NCBI GenBank assembly: GCA_002162925.1
Contig: MABC01000046.1
Location: 1 to 45,943, forward strand
Source of the DNA: Thalassotalea sp. 42_200_T64
Lineage (GTDB): Bacteria; Pseudomonadota; Gammaproteobacteria; Enterobacterales; Alteromonadaceae
Direction: 5' to 3'
Length of the DNA stretch: 45,943 nucleotides
How positions within the stretch are numbered: the first letter of the stretch is position 1; each line of letters starts with the position of its first letter. Positions 30,214 through 39,367 of this stretch are shown here, piece after piece. The position numbers and the translations under genes were made by a program. The notes beneath the pieces were generated by a model. It did no database searches, was not told where the DNA came from, and worked only from the letters and a program-made list of their open reading frames with translations.

Positions 30214-30885
30214 TTAATCATCATTTCCGGATAATACCGCTAATAAGTGCAGTAAATGTACGAAAATATTATAAATATTTAAGTATAACGATACGGTTGC
30301 ACGAATGTAGTTACGCTCACCACCGTTGATGATGCGGCTAGTATCAAATAAAATCAAACCAGACATAACCAAGATGATGCCCGCGCTTATCGCTAATGAT
30401 AGAGCCGGGATAGCCAGGAAGATATTAGCAATAGAAGCAACGATAGCAACCAATAAGCCAACCATTAAGAAACCACCCATAAACGAGAAGTCTTTCTTAC
30501 TGGTAAGGGCATACGCCGATAAACCAAAGAATATTAATGCTGTACCACCAAGGGCTTGCATAATTAAAGCACCGCCACCTGGCATTGCTGCGTACATATT
30601 AAGCATTGGACCTAAAGAAGCACCCATTAAACCGGTAAAGGCGAATATCCAGTATATGCCGCTCGCTTTATCTGCTTGTTTATGAACAACAAATAAAAGA
30701 CCAAATGCAGCTAACGTCATTACTAACGCCGCGATATGAGAAAGACCCATGGCCATTGAAATACCGGCAGTTACCGCACTAAACGCTAACGTCATACCAA
30801 GTAACATGTAAGTGTTACGTAATACTTTATTGATTTCGATTGCTGAGCTTTGGCTTGCAGCATTAAAATCCATTTGAGATTGCAT
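30214..30885 (-). CDS. yccA: Bax inhibitor-1/YccA family membrane protein
   Basis: The 223-residue protein has seven membrane helices and the BI-1 pattern: LRNTYMLLGMTLAFSAVTAG, YWIFAFTGLMGASLGPML, ILFDTSRIINGGERNYIRATVSLYLNIYNIFVHLL. E. coli YccA modulates FtsH proteolysis of SecY. Its position next to tusE/tusBCD matches the conserved yccA-tusE neighbourhood. Confidence 0.93.
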   Translation of the reverse strand: MQSQMDFNAASQSSAIEINKVLRNTYMLLGMTLAFSAVTAGISMAMGLSHIAALVMTLAAFGLLFVVHKQADKASGIYWIFAFTGLMGASLGPMLNMYAAMPGGGALIMQALGGTALIFFGLSAYALTSKKDFSFMGGFLMVGLLVAIVASIANIFLAIPALSLAISAGIILVMSGLILFDTSRIINGGERNYIRATVSLYLNIYNIFVHLLHLLAVLSGNDD

Positions 30886-31113
30886 AAATTTTCCTTAGAA
30901 AAAATGAATGTTTATACCAATTGAGTAAACAACTTGATAAGTGTTAGATGGGGTCAATTTGAAAAAATTCAATAAAATTTATTAAAACTTAATCGCTTAA
31001 CTCAATCACTTTACCTATTTTATATCTTAATATTGTTGTTAGGTAAACCACTTATCGTGACATATTATGACACATGAAGCGTTAGATAGCTAAAATAATG
31101 ACACAAACAACCG

Positions 31114-31710
31114 CTAATATTGAGCAATTATTTGTTTCTTTCTGTAACAATTATTACTATGGTCGTTAACTAAGCCTGCGGCTTGCATGTGCGCATAGAC
31201 AATAGTAGAGCCAACAAATTTAAAACCTCGTTTTTTTAAATCCTTACTTATTCTATCGGAAACCTCGGAAGTGGCGGGGTAGTCAGATAATTCATCGAAA
31301 CTGTGTACCACAGGTTTTTTATCAACGAATGCCCAAAGGTATTTACAAAAGCTGCCAAACTCTTGTTGTATTTCGATAAAGTGTTGCGCATTCGATATTG
31401 CCGATTTCACTTTTAAACGATTACGAATGATCCCTGGGTTTAGCAATAACTCTTCTACTTTGGCATCATCGAAATTGGCCACCGCCTGCACATCAAAATT
31501 GGCGAACAGTTTTCGATAATTTTCTCTTTTCTTTAATACTGTATACCAACTTAAACCCGCTTGTGCCGATTCTAAGGTTAAAAACTCAAACATAGTGGTA
31601 TCGTCATGCACTGGTACGCCCCATTCTTTATCGTGATATTCGACGTAATCGGCTTTACTTTCGTCTAACCAGGGGCAACGACATGTCGTTTCACTACTAT
31701 TTTTTACCAT
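31114..31710 (-). CDS. tag: DNA-3-methyladenine glycosylase I
   Basis: The 198-residue protein has the Tag zinc-snap pattern (CRCPWLDES near the N-terminus and HSNNCYRK near the C-terminus), EYHDKEWGVPVHDDTTMFEFLTLESAQAGLSWYTVLKKRENY, and FVGSTIVYAHMQAAGLVNDH. It removes 3-methyladenine from DNA constitutively. The length matches E. coli Tag (187). It is a single gene, convergent to nothing, with about 175 bp to tRNA-Ser. Confidence 0.94.
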   Translation of the reverse strand: MVKNSSETTCRCPWLDESKADYVEYHDKEWGVPVHDDTTMFEFLTLESAQAGLSWYTVLKKRENYRKLFANFDVQAVANFDDAKVEELLLNPGIIRNRLKVKSAISNAQHFIEIQQEFGSFCKYLWAFVDKKPVVHSFDELSDYPATSEVSDRISKDLKKRGFKFVGSTIVYAHMQAAGLVNDHSNNCYRKKQIIAQY

Positions 31711-31886
31711 TGTTATTCCTAATAAAATTCTTTAATGGCTATATTAATCGACTATTTTGCAGAAAAAATCAACGAACTGTTTAAATTTTTAACAAACAAA
31801 CTTTTTTTTGAAATTAATGCTTTACAACAATTAGGAGAGTCTTTAATATTCGCCCCATCTTGAAGCAAGCATTGTTTTAAGACTCA

Positions 31887-31977
31887 GGTGAGATGGCTGA
31901 GTGGTCGAAAGCACCGGTCTTGAAAACCGGCATGGGTTTGTAGCCCATCTAGAGTTCAAATCTCTATCTCACCGCCA
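31887..31977 (+). tRNA. tRNA-Ser (anticodon TGA)
   Basis: The 91-nt gene has an acceptor stem GGTGAGA/TCTCACC, a D-arm (TGGCTGAGTGG), an anticodon stem CCGGT/ACCGG with loop CTTGAAA giving TGA (31921-31923), a long variable arm (CATGGGTTTGTAGCCCAT) typical of serine tRNA, the T-arm AGAGTTCAAATCTCT and an encoded CCA. It reads UCA and other UCN codons. Confidence 0.97.
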
Positions 31978-31983
31978 TATTTA

Positions 31984-32017
31984 GAGAAAAGCCCAATCAT
32001 TAGATTGGGCTTTTCTC
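31984..32017 (+). terminator. Terminator of tRNA-Ser
   Basis: GAGAAAAGCCCAATC, a short loop and GATTGGGCTTTTCTC form a perfect stem ending in TTTT, starting 7 bp after the tRNA. Confidence 0.9.
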
Positions 32018-32058
32018 GTTTAATTGTCCAGTCCTAGAATAGATTGATAAAACCCAAA

Positions 32059-32105
32059 GGGTTTGTAACCCACTCATATCTTAAGGGTTCAAATCCCTAT
32101 CTCAC
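32059..32105 (+). other. tRNA-Ser-like 3' fragment
   Basis: GGGTTTGTAACCC followed by AAGGGTTCAAATCCCTATCTCAC resembles the variable arm, T-arm and 3' acceptor half of the tRNA-Ser 80 bp upstream. The T-stem has paired changes (AGGG/CCCT instead of AGAG/CTCT). There is no 5' half. It may be a decayed tRNA copy or an integration-site duplicate. Confidence 0.6.
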
Positions 32106-32184
32106 TTTTAAGTTTTTTTGGATGTTTTCGTACACTTTTACTACAGTATGAAACGCATTCACTAGTGTGAATTGGTTAATTTAA

Positions 32185-32291
32185 GTGATAAGTGCATTAT
32201 GTCGCTCGTAGACTACACAGGGACAAATTGGGTGGCTGGCGCTTCGCGCAGTGTAGCTGCATCGAATTGACTCTATATGCAAAGCGTTATG
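32185..32291. other. attC-like imperfect hairpin
   Basis: AAATTGGGTGGCTGGCGC pairs imperfectly with the arm ending GCAGTGTAGCTGCATCGAATT around GCGCTTCGCGC, and the element ends AAGCGTTATGC, similar to an integron R' core site (GTTRRRY with one mismatch). No integrase or second site was found nearby, so the identification is tentative. Confidence 0.3.
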
Positions 32292-32319
32292 CAGAATAAT
32301 AACCTCGGAGATGCATTAA

Positions 32320-32712
32320 ATGACAATACCTTTATGGAGCGTCCTTTTTTTAATTTTGATACCTTTTGTACTCGCGCTGGTAAGTGACTACATAAGGTTT
32401 AAAGAGTTTGGCGTATTCGATAACGAACATCCAAGAGAGCAAGTTGCAAAATTAACCGGTGTTGGTGCAAGAGCATGGGCAGCTCAACAGAATTCCTGGG
32501 AAGCATTAATGATGTTTGTACCGTCTGTTACAATCGCACATATTGTTGGAGCAGACCCCATTCAATCGGCTTATGCTGCCATTGTTTTCTGCATGGCAAG
32601 AGTTACGCATTCAATCTGTTATATTTTTAACTTATCTACTTTTCGCTCACTAAGTTATTTCGTCGCACTTGGTTGTTGTTTCTGGTTTTTTTTGTTGTCA
32701 TCAAAGGTATGA
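32320..32712 (+). CDS. MAPEG family membrane protein
   Basis: The 130-residue protein has about four membrane helices and the MAPEG pattern: REQVAKLTGVGARAWAAQQNSWEALMMF followed by ARVTHSICYIFNLSTFRSLSYFVALGCC. Family members include glutathione transferases and peroxidases of membranes; bacterial ones are mostly uncharacterised. ATG 32320 has CGGAG 11 nt upstream. It is a stand-alone gene 135 bp before the acyl-ligase fusion. The 15-mer GCATTAAATGACAAT at its start recurs at 44443-44457. Confidence 0.85.
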   Translation: MTIPLWSVLFLILIPFVLALVSDYIRFKEFGVFDNEHPREQVAKLTGVGARAWAAQQNSWEALMMFVPSVTIAHIVGADPIQSAYAAIVFCMARVTHSICYIFNLSTFRSLSYFVALGCCFWFFLLSSKV

Positions 32713-32846
32713 AGGAGAATTGCTTAGATCTTATTAGGTTCCTTTCATACAGCATCGTTGAGTAACCACAGCAAAGAACCTTATTGGGTGCTATTTTTAG
32801 TACATGACGAGAACATATTATTGTTATCGGGACATGGGGAAAATTA

Positions 32847-35660
32847 GTGTCAAAGGTAAATCCAGTTGAAAAGGAACAAAAGATTGCTGTGCAGTTGCTG
32901 AAGCTGGTGGTCAAACTCGCCAATGAACTTCATCCAGGCAGCCAGTTACAACAAGCAATCGCTTTAACCTCTTTATTAGAACGTGATCTGGGGTTTGACA
33001 GCTTAGGACGGGTTGAACTGATCCACCGCGTTGAGCTTACCTTTGGTGTCACACTGGCAGACAATACCTTTGCCACAGTGGAAACTGTGGCAGACCTGCT
33101 CAAAGCGCTATTGACCAACCAGGGCAACAAACAGTTATTCGACCATGAGGTATTAACGACCCTGTCGGAGGCGGAGGTTGACGAAGCTCCGCATAATGAG
33201 AAAACGCTGGTTGATGTTCTGCAATGGCACCTGCAGCGCCACCCACAGCGGAAGCTTATAGAGATATATCAAGATAGCGGCCGGGGCAAAATGATCACCT
33301 ATGCGCAATTGGCAGCAATGGCGAATAAAGTCGCTTGGTGTTTACTAGACAAACAACTTTCCCCTGCAGCGAAAGTAACCTTGATGTTACCAACCAGTCC
33401 TGATTACTTTTTCAGCTTTATGGGCGTAATCATTGCAGGTGCCATAGCCGTGCCTATTTACTCGCCAATGCGGCTGAGCCAAATCGAAAGTTATATTCGC
33501 CGCCATCAAACCATTTTAAAAAACTGTCAAGCACAAGTCATGATCACCACCCCTGAAATCCAGCGCTATTCAGCGCTATTAACCACGTTAGTACCTAGCT
33601 TAAAACATGTGTTCTCGGTAAATGACTTTGCCGCTCATAGTGAGCAATCGGTAAAAATGACCATATCAGAAGATGACATTGCCTTTATTCAATACACATC
33701 GGGCTCGACCGCCGATCCAAAAGGTGTGCAGCTCAGTCACCGCAATCTACTGGCAAATATTAACGCAATGGCCATAGCGACCAAATTAACTTCAAAAGAT
33801 ATATTTGTCAGCTGGTTACCCCTTTATCATGACATGGGACTCATTGGTGCCTGGCTGGGTATGTTTTACTACGCGGCTCACTTGGTGGTGATGTCACCAA
33901 TGGAATTTTTAGCCCGGCCACAACGTTGGCTATGGGCGATACACCGTTATCGTGCCACTATTTCAACCGCGCCTAATTTTGCTTACGATCTTTGTGTTCA
34001 TCGTATTGCAGCAGAAGAACTACAAGGACTGGACTTAACGGCATGGCGAGTGGCCTGCAATGGCGCCGAGCCAGTTATTCCAGATACGGTACGAAGGTTT
34101 TGTCAACGCTTTGCCGAATATGGCTTTAATAGTGATGCTTACTGGCCGGTTTATGGTTTAGCCGAGTCCTCGGTTGGCCTGGCATTTCCAAAACCAGAGC
34201 GTACTCCGCATATCCAGAGAATTGACCGTAGCCACTTTACTAAGCAAGGCAAGGCTATTCCCGTGGATGCGAGTGATAAAAACCCGCTGGAATTTGTCTC
34301 TTGTGGTGAAGCTTTGCCGGCTCATGAGCTACGAGTGGTAGACGATATGGATTTCGAACTCCCCGATAGGCAGCAAGGGCACCTGCAGTTTAAAGGCGCA
34401 TCTTCCACTATAGGGTATTATCGCAACCCGGAAAAAACCGCCGAGCTGTTTCATGGCCAATGGCTGGATACCGGCGATCTGGCCTATTTCGACGAGGGGC
34501 AGTTGTACCTCACTGGTCGCAGCAAGGATATTATTATTCGTGCCGGGCGCAACATTTACCCGCATGAAATCGAAGATGCTGTGGGAGCAGTTGCAGGGGT
34601 TCGCCGTGGCCGGGTTGTCGCCTTTGGCCACAGTGAGGCGACAACGGCTAAAGAGCATTTGGTTGTGCTGGTGGAGACCCGTCAAACCGATCCGCAAAAA
34701 CGGCAAGAGTTACACCAGCAAATAATGAATATCTGTGCCGACATTGTCGATCTGCCTCCCGATGAAATCCTGCTGGCACCGCCAAATACCGTGCTAAAAA
34801 CCTCCAGTGGCAAACTCAGGCGCAGCGCCTGCCGTGAGCTTTATTTACAAGGAAAGGTCGGAAAAAATCCTCCGCCGTTGTGGTGGCAACTTAGCAAAAT
34901 AGTAGTTGCAGGTGTAAAAGAGCAGGCAAAAAAACTGTTGCGCAATATTAAGGCGATGGCTTATGCCGGGTATGCATGGATGTTATATGTGCTCCTGGCA
35001 ATTATTGTTTGCCCGTTACTATTAGTGTTACCAACCCATAGCACTCGACAAAAATTAATAATTTATGCCTGCAAAATTTTAGCCTGGGCCAGTGCAACAC
35101 AGATAACAGTCAAAGGTATTGATAAACTTTCTGCCGACAAGTCATACATTTTTGTAACCAATCACAGTAGCTACCTTGATGCCTATATTCTGGTGGCATC
35201 TATCGAGTTACCTTATCGTTTTGTTGCCAAAGCCGAGCTGGCAGATAACAAGTTATTTGCCGTACTACTGAAGCGCATAGGTGTAGAGTTTGTCGAACGC
35301 TTTGATGTTGAAAAAAGTGTTAAAGACGCCAGCCAGGTTGGCAAGCAAAAGCGCTCTCTGATGTACTTTCCAGAGGGTACTTTTACCCGCAAACCAGGTC
35401 TTGCTCATTTTCATATGGGCGCTTTTTTAGCGGCGGTAAAAAGTCACCGCCCAGTCGTACCCATTACTATTCGTGGCTCTCGATCTATGCTTAGAGAGTG
35501 TGACTGGTTTCCGCGCTGGGGGTATATCAATGTAACGATTGGTGCTCCCATAACAGTCGAGCCGGATGTCGATGATTGGCATATGGCAACCCGATTAAAA
35601 GACAAAGCGAGAGCGGAAATATTATCTCATTGTGCTGAGCCAGATTTGGAAAGAAATTAA
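32847..35660 (+). CDS. ACP - fatty-acyl-AMP ligase - PlsC acyltransferase fusion
   Basis: The 937-residue protein has three parts. Residues 1-95 form an acyl carrier domain with the phosphopantetheine serine in LGFDSLGRVEL (Ser52). Residues about 105-680 form a FAAL-type adenylation domain: YTSGSTADPKGVQLSH, SWLPLYHDMGLIGAWLGMFY, WPVYGLAESSVGLAFPKPE, LDTGDLAYFDEGQLYLTGR and the C-terminal lysine motif TSSGKLRRSACRE. A hydrophobic segment (about 710-730) leads to a PlsC/LPLAT domain with HX4D in NHSSYLDA and FPEGTFTR. Such a protein could activate a fatty acid, load it on its own ACP and pass it to a lysolipid or other acceptor at the membrane. GTG start with GGGGA 7 nt upstream. It is convergent with an MFS gene 12 bp away. 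Confidence 0.88.
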   Translation: MSKVNPVEKEQKIAVQLLKLVVKLANELHPGSQLQQAIALTSLLERDLGFDSLGRVELIHRVELTFGVTLADNTFATVETVADLLKALLTNQGNKQLFDHEVLTTLSEAEVDEAPHNEKTLVDVLQWHLQRHPQRKLIEIYQDSGRGKMITYAQLAAMANKVAWCLLDKQLSPAAKVTLMLPTSPDYFFSFMGVIIAGAIAVPIYSPMRLSQIESYIRRHQTILKNCQAQVMITTPEIQRYSALLTTLVPSLKHVFSVNDFAAHSEQSVKMTISEDDIAFIQYTSGSTADPKGVQLSHRNLLANINAMAIATKLTSKDIFVSWLPLYHDMGLIGAWLGMFYYAAHLVVMSPMEFLARPQRWLWAIHRYRATISTAPNFAYDLCVHRIAAEELQGLDLTAWRVACNGAEPVIPDTVRRFCQRFAEYGFNSDAYWPVYGLAESSVGLAFPKPERTPHIQRIDRSHFTKQGKAIPVDASDKNPLEFVSCGEALPAHELRVVDDMDFELPDRQQGHLQFKGASSTIGYYRNPEKTAELFHGQWLDTGDLAYFDEGQLYLTGRSKDIIIRAGRNIYPHEIEDAVGAVAGVRRGRVVAFGHSEATTAKEHLVVLVETRQTDPQKRQELHQQIMNICADIVDLPPDEILLAPPNTVLKTSSGKLRRSACRELYLQGKVGKNPPPLWWQLSKIVVAGVKEQAKKLLRNIKAMAYAGYAWMLYVLLAIIVCPLLLVLPTHSTRQKLIIYACKILAWASATQITVKGIDKLSADKSYIFVTNHSSYLDAYILVASIELPYRFVAKAELADNKLFAVLLKRIGVEFVERFDVEKSVKDASQVGKQKRSLMYFPEGTFTRKPGLAHFHMGAFLAAVKSHRPVVPITIRGSRSMLRECDWFPRWGYINVTIGAPITVEPDVDDWHMATRLKDKARAEILSHCAEPDLERN

Positions 35661-35672
35661 TTTCAACAGATC

Positions 35673-36944
35673 CTATTCGCAGTCATTGTTTGCCGCTTGC
35701 TGACCAGCATCAACGTCAACACCCACTAGCAGGTAACCACCGGCAAGGAATAGTATGACAATAGACAAGATGCCGATGCGGTTGCTTCCGGATAACAACG
35801 TGATCCAGCCCACCAGTACAGGGCCAAGCACGGCAGCGAATTTACCCAACATATTGTAAAAACCAAAGAACTCGGCGTGTTGCCCGGCAGGGATCAGGCG
35901 AACATATAGCGAACGACTGAGAGATTGGACCCCACCCTGGACCAGCCCGATAATCACCGCCAATAGGTAAAATTGCCATGCCGCTTGGATGAAGCTACTA
36001 AACAGGGTAACACAGATGTATACGGCTATCGCCAGCAAGATCCCGCGCTTGCTGCCGATGCGCTCGCCGAGGTGGCCGAATGCAATCGCCGCAGGAAAGC
36101 CGACAAATTGGGTGATCAGCAGGGCGGTAATGAGATCGGTTGAAGCGAGTCCAATCGACAGGCCATAGTCTACCGCCATGCGGATGATGGTATCTACCCC
36201 GTCGATATACAGCCAGTAGGCCAGCAGAAACAAAAATGTGTGCCGTAGGGAGCGGATCTGACTGAGGGTGTGTTGTAGCTGTTTGCCGCTATTTTTAATG
36301 GCGACAATGGCTCCAATTTTGTTGGCGGCCGGTTCATCGACAAATAGCAATAACGGCAGACTGAATAACAACCACCACAGCGCGGTACATAAAAACGCGA
36401 CCCGAACGGCCTCACTGGCATCATTGAGCCCGAAAAATTCGGGCTGCAGAGTCATCCAAACGTTAACGGCAAAGAGCAATCCCCCCCCAAGGTAACCCAG
36501 GCCAAATCCCAAGGCTGATACTCGATCTATAGAGCGCAGCGGACTGACTACCGACAACAGGGCGTCGTAGAACAGGTTGCCACCGGAAAAACCGATCACA
36601 CCGGCGATGTACAACAATGAAGCCAGCAACCACTGGCCCTGTTCTACCCAATATAGTGCCCCGGTCATCACCACTCCCAGGCAAGCGAAAACCAGCAAAA
36701 AGCCCTTGCGTCTTCCCATCTGGTCGGCTATGGCTCCGAGGATGGGAGAAATAAGTACCACGATCAAACTGGCAGTCGAGTTGATTATCCCCAGGTGATA
36801 GGTGCTCTCAATAGCGGGCACTTCTGCCGACCAGTATTGTTTGAAAAATATTGGAAAAAATCCGGCCATTACTACCGTAGCGAATGCGCTATTGGCCCAA
36901 TCGTAAAATGCCCATGACCAGATCACACGCTTATTTGCAGACAT
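35673..36944 (-). CDS. UMF1-family (Atg22-like) MFS transporter
   Basis: The 423-residue protein has about twelve helices and begins MSANKRVIWSWAFYDWANSAFATVVMAGFFPIFF, the UMF1 signature. ISPILGAIADQMGRRKGFLL is the MFS loop 2-3 motif, and GLVQGGVQSLSRSLYVRLIPAGQHAEFFGFYNMLGK is conserved in the family. The longer frame (to 37010) adds 22 unconserved residues; ATG 36944 is preferred. The substrates of bacterial members are unknown. Its stop lies 12 bp from that of the ACP-FAAL-PlsC gene. The local base composition looks more GC-rich than the window average. Confidence 0.88.
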   Translation of the reverse strand: MSANKRVIWSWAFYDWANSAFATVVMAGFFPIFFKQYWSAEVPAIESTYHLGIINSTASLIVVLISPILGAIADQMGRRKGFLLVFACLGVVMTGALYWVEQGQWLLASLLYIAGVIGFSGGNLFYDALLSVVSPLRSIDRVSALGFGLGYLGGGLLFAVNVWMTLQPEFFGLNDASEAVRVAFLCTALWWLLFSLPLLLFVDEPAANKIGAIVAIKNSGKQLQHTLSQIRSLRHTFLFLLAYWLYIDGVDTIIRMAVDYGLSIGLASTDLITALLITQFVGFPAAIAFGHLGERIGSKRGILLAIAVYICVTLFSSFIQAAWQFYLLAVIIGLVQGGVQSLSRSLYVRLIPAGQHAEFFGFYNMLGKFAAVLGPVLVGWITLLSGSNRIGILSIVILFLAGGYLLVGVDVDAGQQAANNDCE

Positions 36945-37080
36945 AGCAGCGCCTGCAGGTTGGTGACCAAGCTGAGTCAGAGCCAGGCGACTGGCAACAA
37001 CCCCAGGCATGAATAGGGGAAGTAGCCATCGGCTGCTGGTTCAGATGAGCGGCTTTATGGGGTTCGTTCAAAAATGGCAT

Positions 37081-37290
37081 CTACGCACTCCGTAGGCAAA
37101 CGCTGGTTAACCATTGTTCCAGTATAGAACATGCGCAGGCGCAAGGTTTGGCAACCTGGGCAATAATTTCCAACCACTCACGCGCCTCTTCTTCAATTAA
37201 AAACAGCATAGAAAGGTGAGCACTTTCTTCAGAGCCAGACTTAATCGAAGGAAATATCCTTTGAAGGTACAAATTAGTTTCTGCCGTCAA
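37081..37290 (-). CDS. Small ORF of unknown function, divergent from sufR
   Basis: The 69-residue ORF starts with TTG preceded by a strong AGGGGGG purine box 7-12 nt upstream. The product (EESAHLSMLFLIEEEAREWLEII, then KPCACACSILEQWL) has a CACAC cluster and no recognised family. It could be a real gene sharing the sufR regulatory gap or a chance ORF. Confidence 0.3.
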   Translation of the reverse strand: MTAETNLYLQRIFPSIKSGSEESAHLSMLFLIEEEAREWLEIIAQVAKPCACACSILEQWLTSVCLRSA

Positions 37291-37359
37291 TTTTTTCCCC
37301 CCTAATTTAATCGCTAATTATCTGCCGATAAAATCAAAATTGCCCTTCGTTTTTTATAA

Positions 37360-37380
37360 ATAGGACTATAATAGTACTAT
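37360..37380 (+). promoter_or_regulatory. Operator/promoter of the suf operon
   Basis: A 21-bp near-perfect palindrome, ATAGGACTAT-A-ATAGTACTAT (only one pair mismatched besides the centre), contains the -10 element TATAAT at 37367-37372. A weak TTGCCC or TTCGTT could be the -35. It lies 12 bp before the Rrf2 regulator start, followed by AGGAGGGG, so repression by the encoded regulator is the natural reading. Confidence 0.7.
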
Positions 37381-37392
37381 ATAGGAGGGGTT

Positions 37393-37830
37393 ATGTTACG
37401 AGTGAGCAAACTTACAGATTATGGTTCAGTGATCTTGGCTTATATGGCACAACATCCTGAGCAAAAACTGAGTGCGGCGAGTTTGGCCAACGCAGTTTCG
37501 TTACCACCAACAACAGTTAGCAAGTTATTGAAAATAATGGCTAATAATAAGTTGTTGTATTCAACTCTTGGCAAGGCTGGTGGTTATCAACTTGCAAGAC
37601 CCGCAGAAAAAATTTCTTTAGCAGAAATTATCAGTTCATTAGAAGGGCCTATTGCTCTGACTGAGTGCAATGTAAAAAAGGGGCTATGTCACACCGAGGA
37701 GCATTGCAATATACGCCAAAACTGGCGGAGTATTAATCGGATGATCTACCAAAGCCTGGCGCAAGTGAGTTTGAAGGAGATGTTACCGGCGGATGATAGA
37801 GTCATCAATTCAATCATGCTCAGTGGCTAA
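37393..37830 (+). CDS. Rrf2-family SUF operon regulator (SufR type)
   Basis: The 145-residue protein has an N-terminal winged helix (MLRVSKLTDYGSVILAYMA, LSAASLANAVSLPPTTVSKLLKIMANNKLL, GKAGGYQLARP) and the three cysteines of a [Fe-S] site in TECNVKKGLCHTEEHCNIR. It matches the Rrf2 regulators that precede suf operons in proteobacteria (TIGR02944 type), related to IscR. It likely binds the palindrome at 37360-37380 and represses sufBCDSUT when clusters are plentiful. A perfect Shine-Dalgarno site precedes the ATG. Confidence 0.9.
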   Translation: MLRVSKLTDYGSVILAYMAQHPEQKLSAASLANAVSLPPTTVSKLLKIMANNKLLYSTLGKAGGYQLARPAEKISLAEIISSLEGPIALTECNVKKGLCHTEEHCNIRQNWRSINRMIYQSLAQVSLKEMLPADDRVINSIMLSG

Positions 37831-37870
37831 CGCCGAGGGATTGGGCTATACCTGAAAGGTGGAATAAGTT

Positions 37871-39319
37871 ATGGCTAAACAATCACAAGAACTGGAACGC
37901 TTGGTCAGTGGCGAATACCCTCATGGTTTTGTTACTGAACTAGAAACCGATAGCCTGCCACCCGGTTTGAATGAGGGGGTGATAAGGCAGATCTCAGCCA
38001 AGAAAAATGAACCTGAGTTTATGCTGCAATGGCGTCTACAGGCTTATCGACACTGGCTAACCTTAGATGTTCCCAAATGGTCAAAGGTGTATTACCCGCC
38101 GATAAATTACGACGACATCATTTATTACAGTGCCCCCAGAAGCAACGATAGCGGTCCTAAGAGTTTAGATGACATTGCCCCTGAAATTCTTCAGACCTAT
38201 GAAAAGTTAGGTATTCCTCTGCACGAGAGGGCGCAGTTAGCTGGCGTCGCTGTTGATGCAGTTTTTGATAGTGTTTCTGTCGCCACGACCTTTAAAGAGC
38301 AGTTGGCCAAGGTTGGGGTAATTTTTTGCTCTTTTTCCGAGGCGGTACAAAACCATCCTGAATTGGTTAAGCAATATCTAGGCTCCGTGGTACCATATAC
38401 CGATAACTATTATGCGGCGCTCAATGCGGCGGTGTTTAGCGATGGCTCTTTCTGTTATGTCCCTAAAGATACTCGCTGTCCGATGGAGTTGTCCACCTAC
38501 TTTCGTATTAACTCTCTTAATACCGGGCAGTTTGAGCGCACTCTTATCATCGTAGAAGATAACAGCTATGTCAGTTACCTTGAAGGCTGTACCGCGCCGA
38601 TGCGGGATGAGCATCAATTGCATGCAGCAGTCGTTGAGCTGATTGCTCATCACCACGCCGAAATAAAATATGCGACGGTACAAAACTGGTATCCCGGTGA
38701 CAAAGAAGGTAAAGGAGGGATATATAATTTTGTTACCAAACGCGGTTTGTGTCGCGGAAATCACGCCAAAATATCTTGGACTCAAGTGGAAACGGGATCC
38801 GCCATTACCTGGAAATATCCCAGTGTTATTTTACAGGGCGATAACTCAAGTGGTGAGTTTTATTCGGTTGCCTTAACCAATAATTATCAACAAGCTGATA
38901 CGGGTACTAAGATGACCCATATTGGCAGAAACACTACCAGCACTATTATTTCCAAGGGGATTTCAGCGGGTCATGGTTCCAACGCTTATCGAGGCTTAGT
39001 GTATGTTGGCCCGAATGCCAGCAATGCTCGTAATTACAGTCAATGTGATTCGCTGTTGCTTGGAGAATACTGCTCCGCCCATACTTTCCCTTATCTTGAG
39101 GTTAAACATCCTTCTGCAAAAATTGAACATGAGGCAACCACGTCAAAAATAAGTGACGAGCAACTCTTCTACTGCTTGCAACGGGGTATCACTGCAGAAG
39201 ATGCGGTTTCGATGATCATCAATGGCTTTTGTAAACAGATCTTTCGTAAGCTGCCAATGGAGTTTGCGGTTGAAGCGCAAGCACTGATGGAAGTTAGCCT
39301 GGAAGGATGTACGGGGTAA
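37871..39319 (+). CDS. sufB: Fe-S cluster assembly scaffold protein SufB
   Basis: The 482-residue protein has an N-terminal helical region, then the beta-helix core with [59 protein letters not shown] and [26 protein letters not shown]. Together with SufC and SufD it forms the SufBC2D scaffold on which clusters are built; the C-terminal Cys of SQCDSLL is the conserved site for transfer. It sits 40 bp after the regulator with AAAGGTGG upstream. The length fits the family (about 480-495). Confidence 0.96.
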   Translation: MAKQSQELERLVSGEYPHGFVTELETDSLPPGLNEGVIRQISAKKNEPEFMLQWRLQAYRHWLTLDVPKWSKVYYPPINYDDIIYYSAPRSNDSGPKSLDDIAPEILQTYEKLGIPLHERAQLAGVAVDAVFDSVSVATTFKEQLAKVGVIFCSFSEAVQNHPELVKQYLGSVVPYTDNYYAALNAAVFSDGSFCYVPKDTRCPMELSTYFRINSLNTGQFERTLIIVEDNSYVSYLEGCTAPMRDEHQLHAAVVELIAHHHAEIKYATVQNWYPGDKEGKGGIYNFVTKRGLCRGNHAKISWTQVETGSAITWKYPSVILQGDNSSGEFYSVALTNNYQQADTGTKMTHIGRNTTSTIISKGISAGHGSNAYRGLVYVGPNASNARNYSQCDSLLLGEYCSAHTFPYLEVKHPSAKIEHEATTSKISDEQLFYCLQRGITAEDAVSMIINGFCKQIFRKLPMEFAVEAQALMEVSLEGCTG

Positions 39320-39367
39320 AATCAAGCAAAGCAGCAGATATACAACAGCGATGCCAAGGAGTCTAGT

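Noticed and set aside
30914..31060. Sixth ATACCAA repeat upstream of yccA
   Set aside because: The left end is present, but no convincing TTGGTAT right end was found; at best it is a half copy.
38378..38785. Minus-strand 135-codon ORF inside sufB
   Set aside because: It is an antisense shadow of a highly conserved sufB region without its own ribosome binding site.
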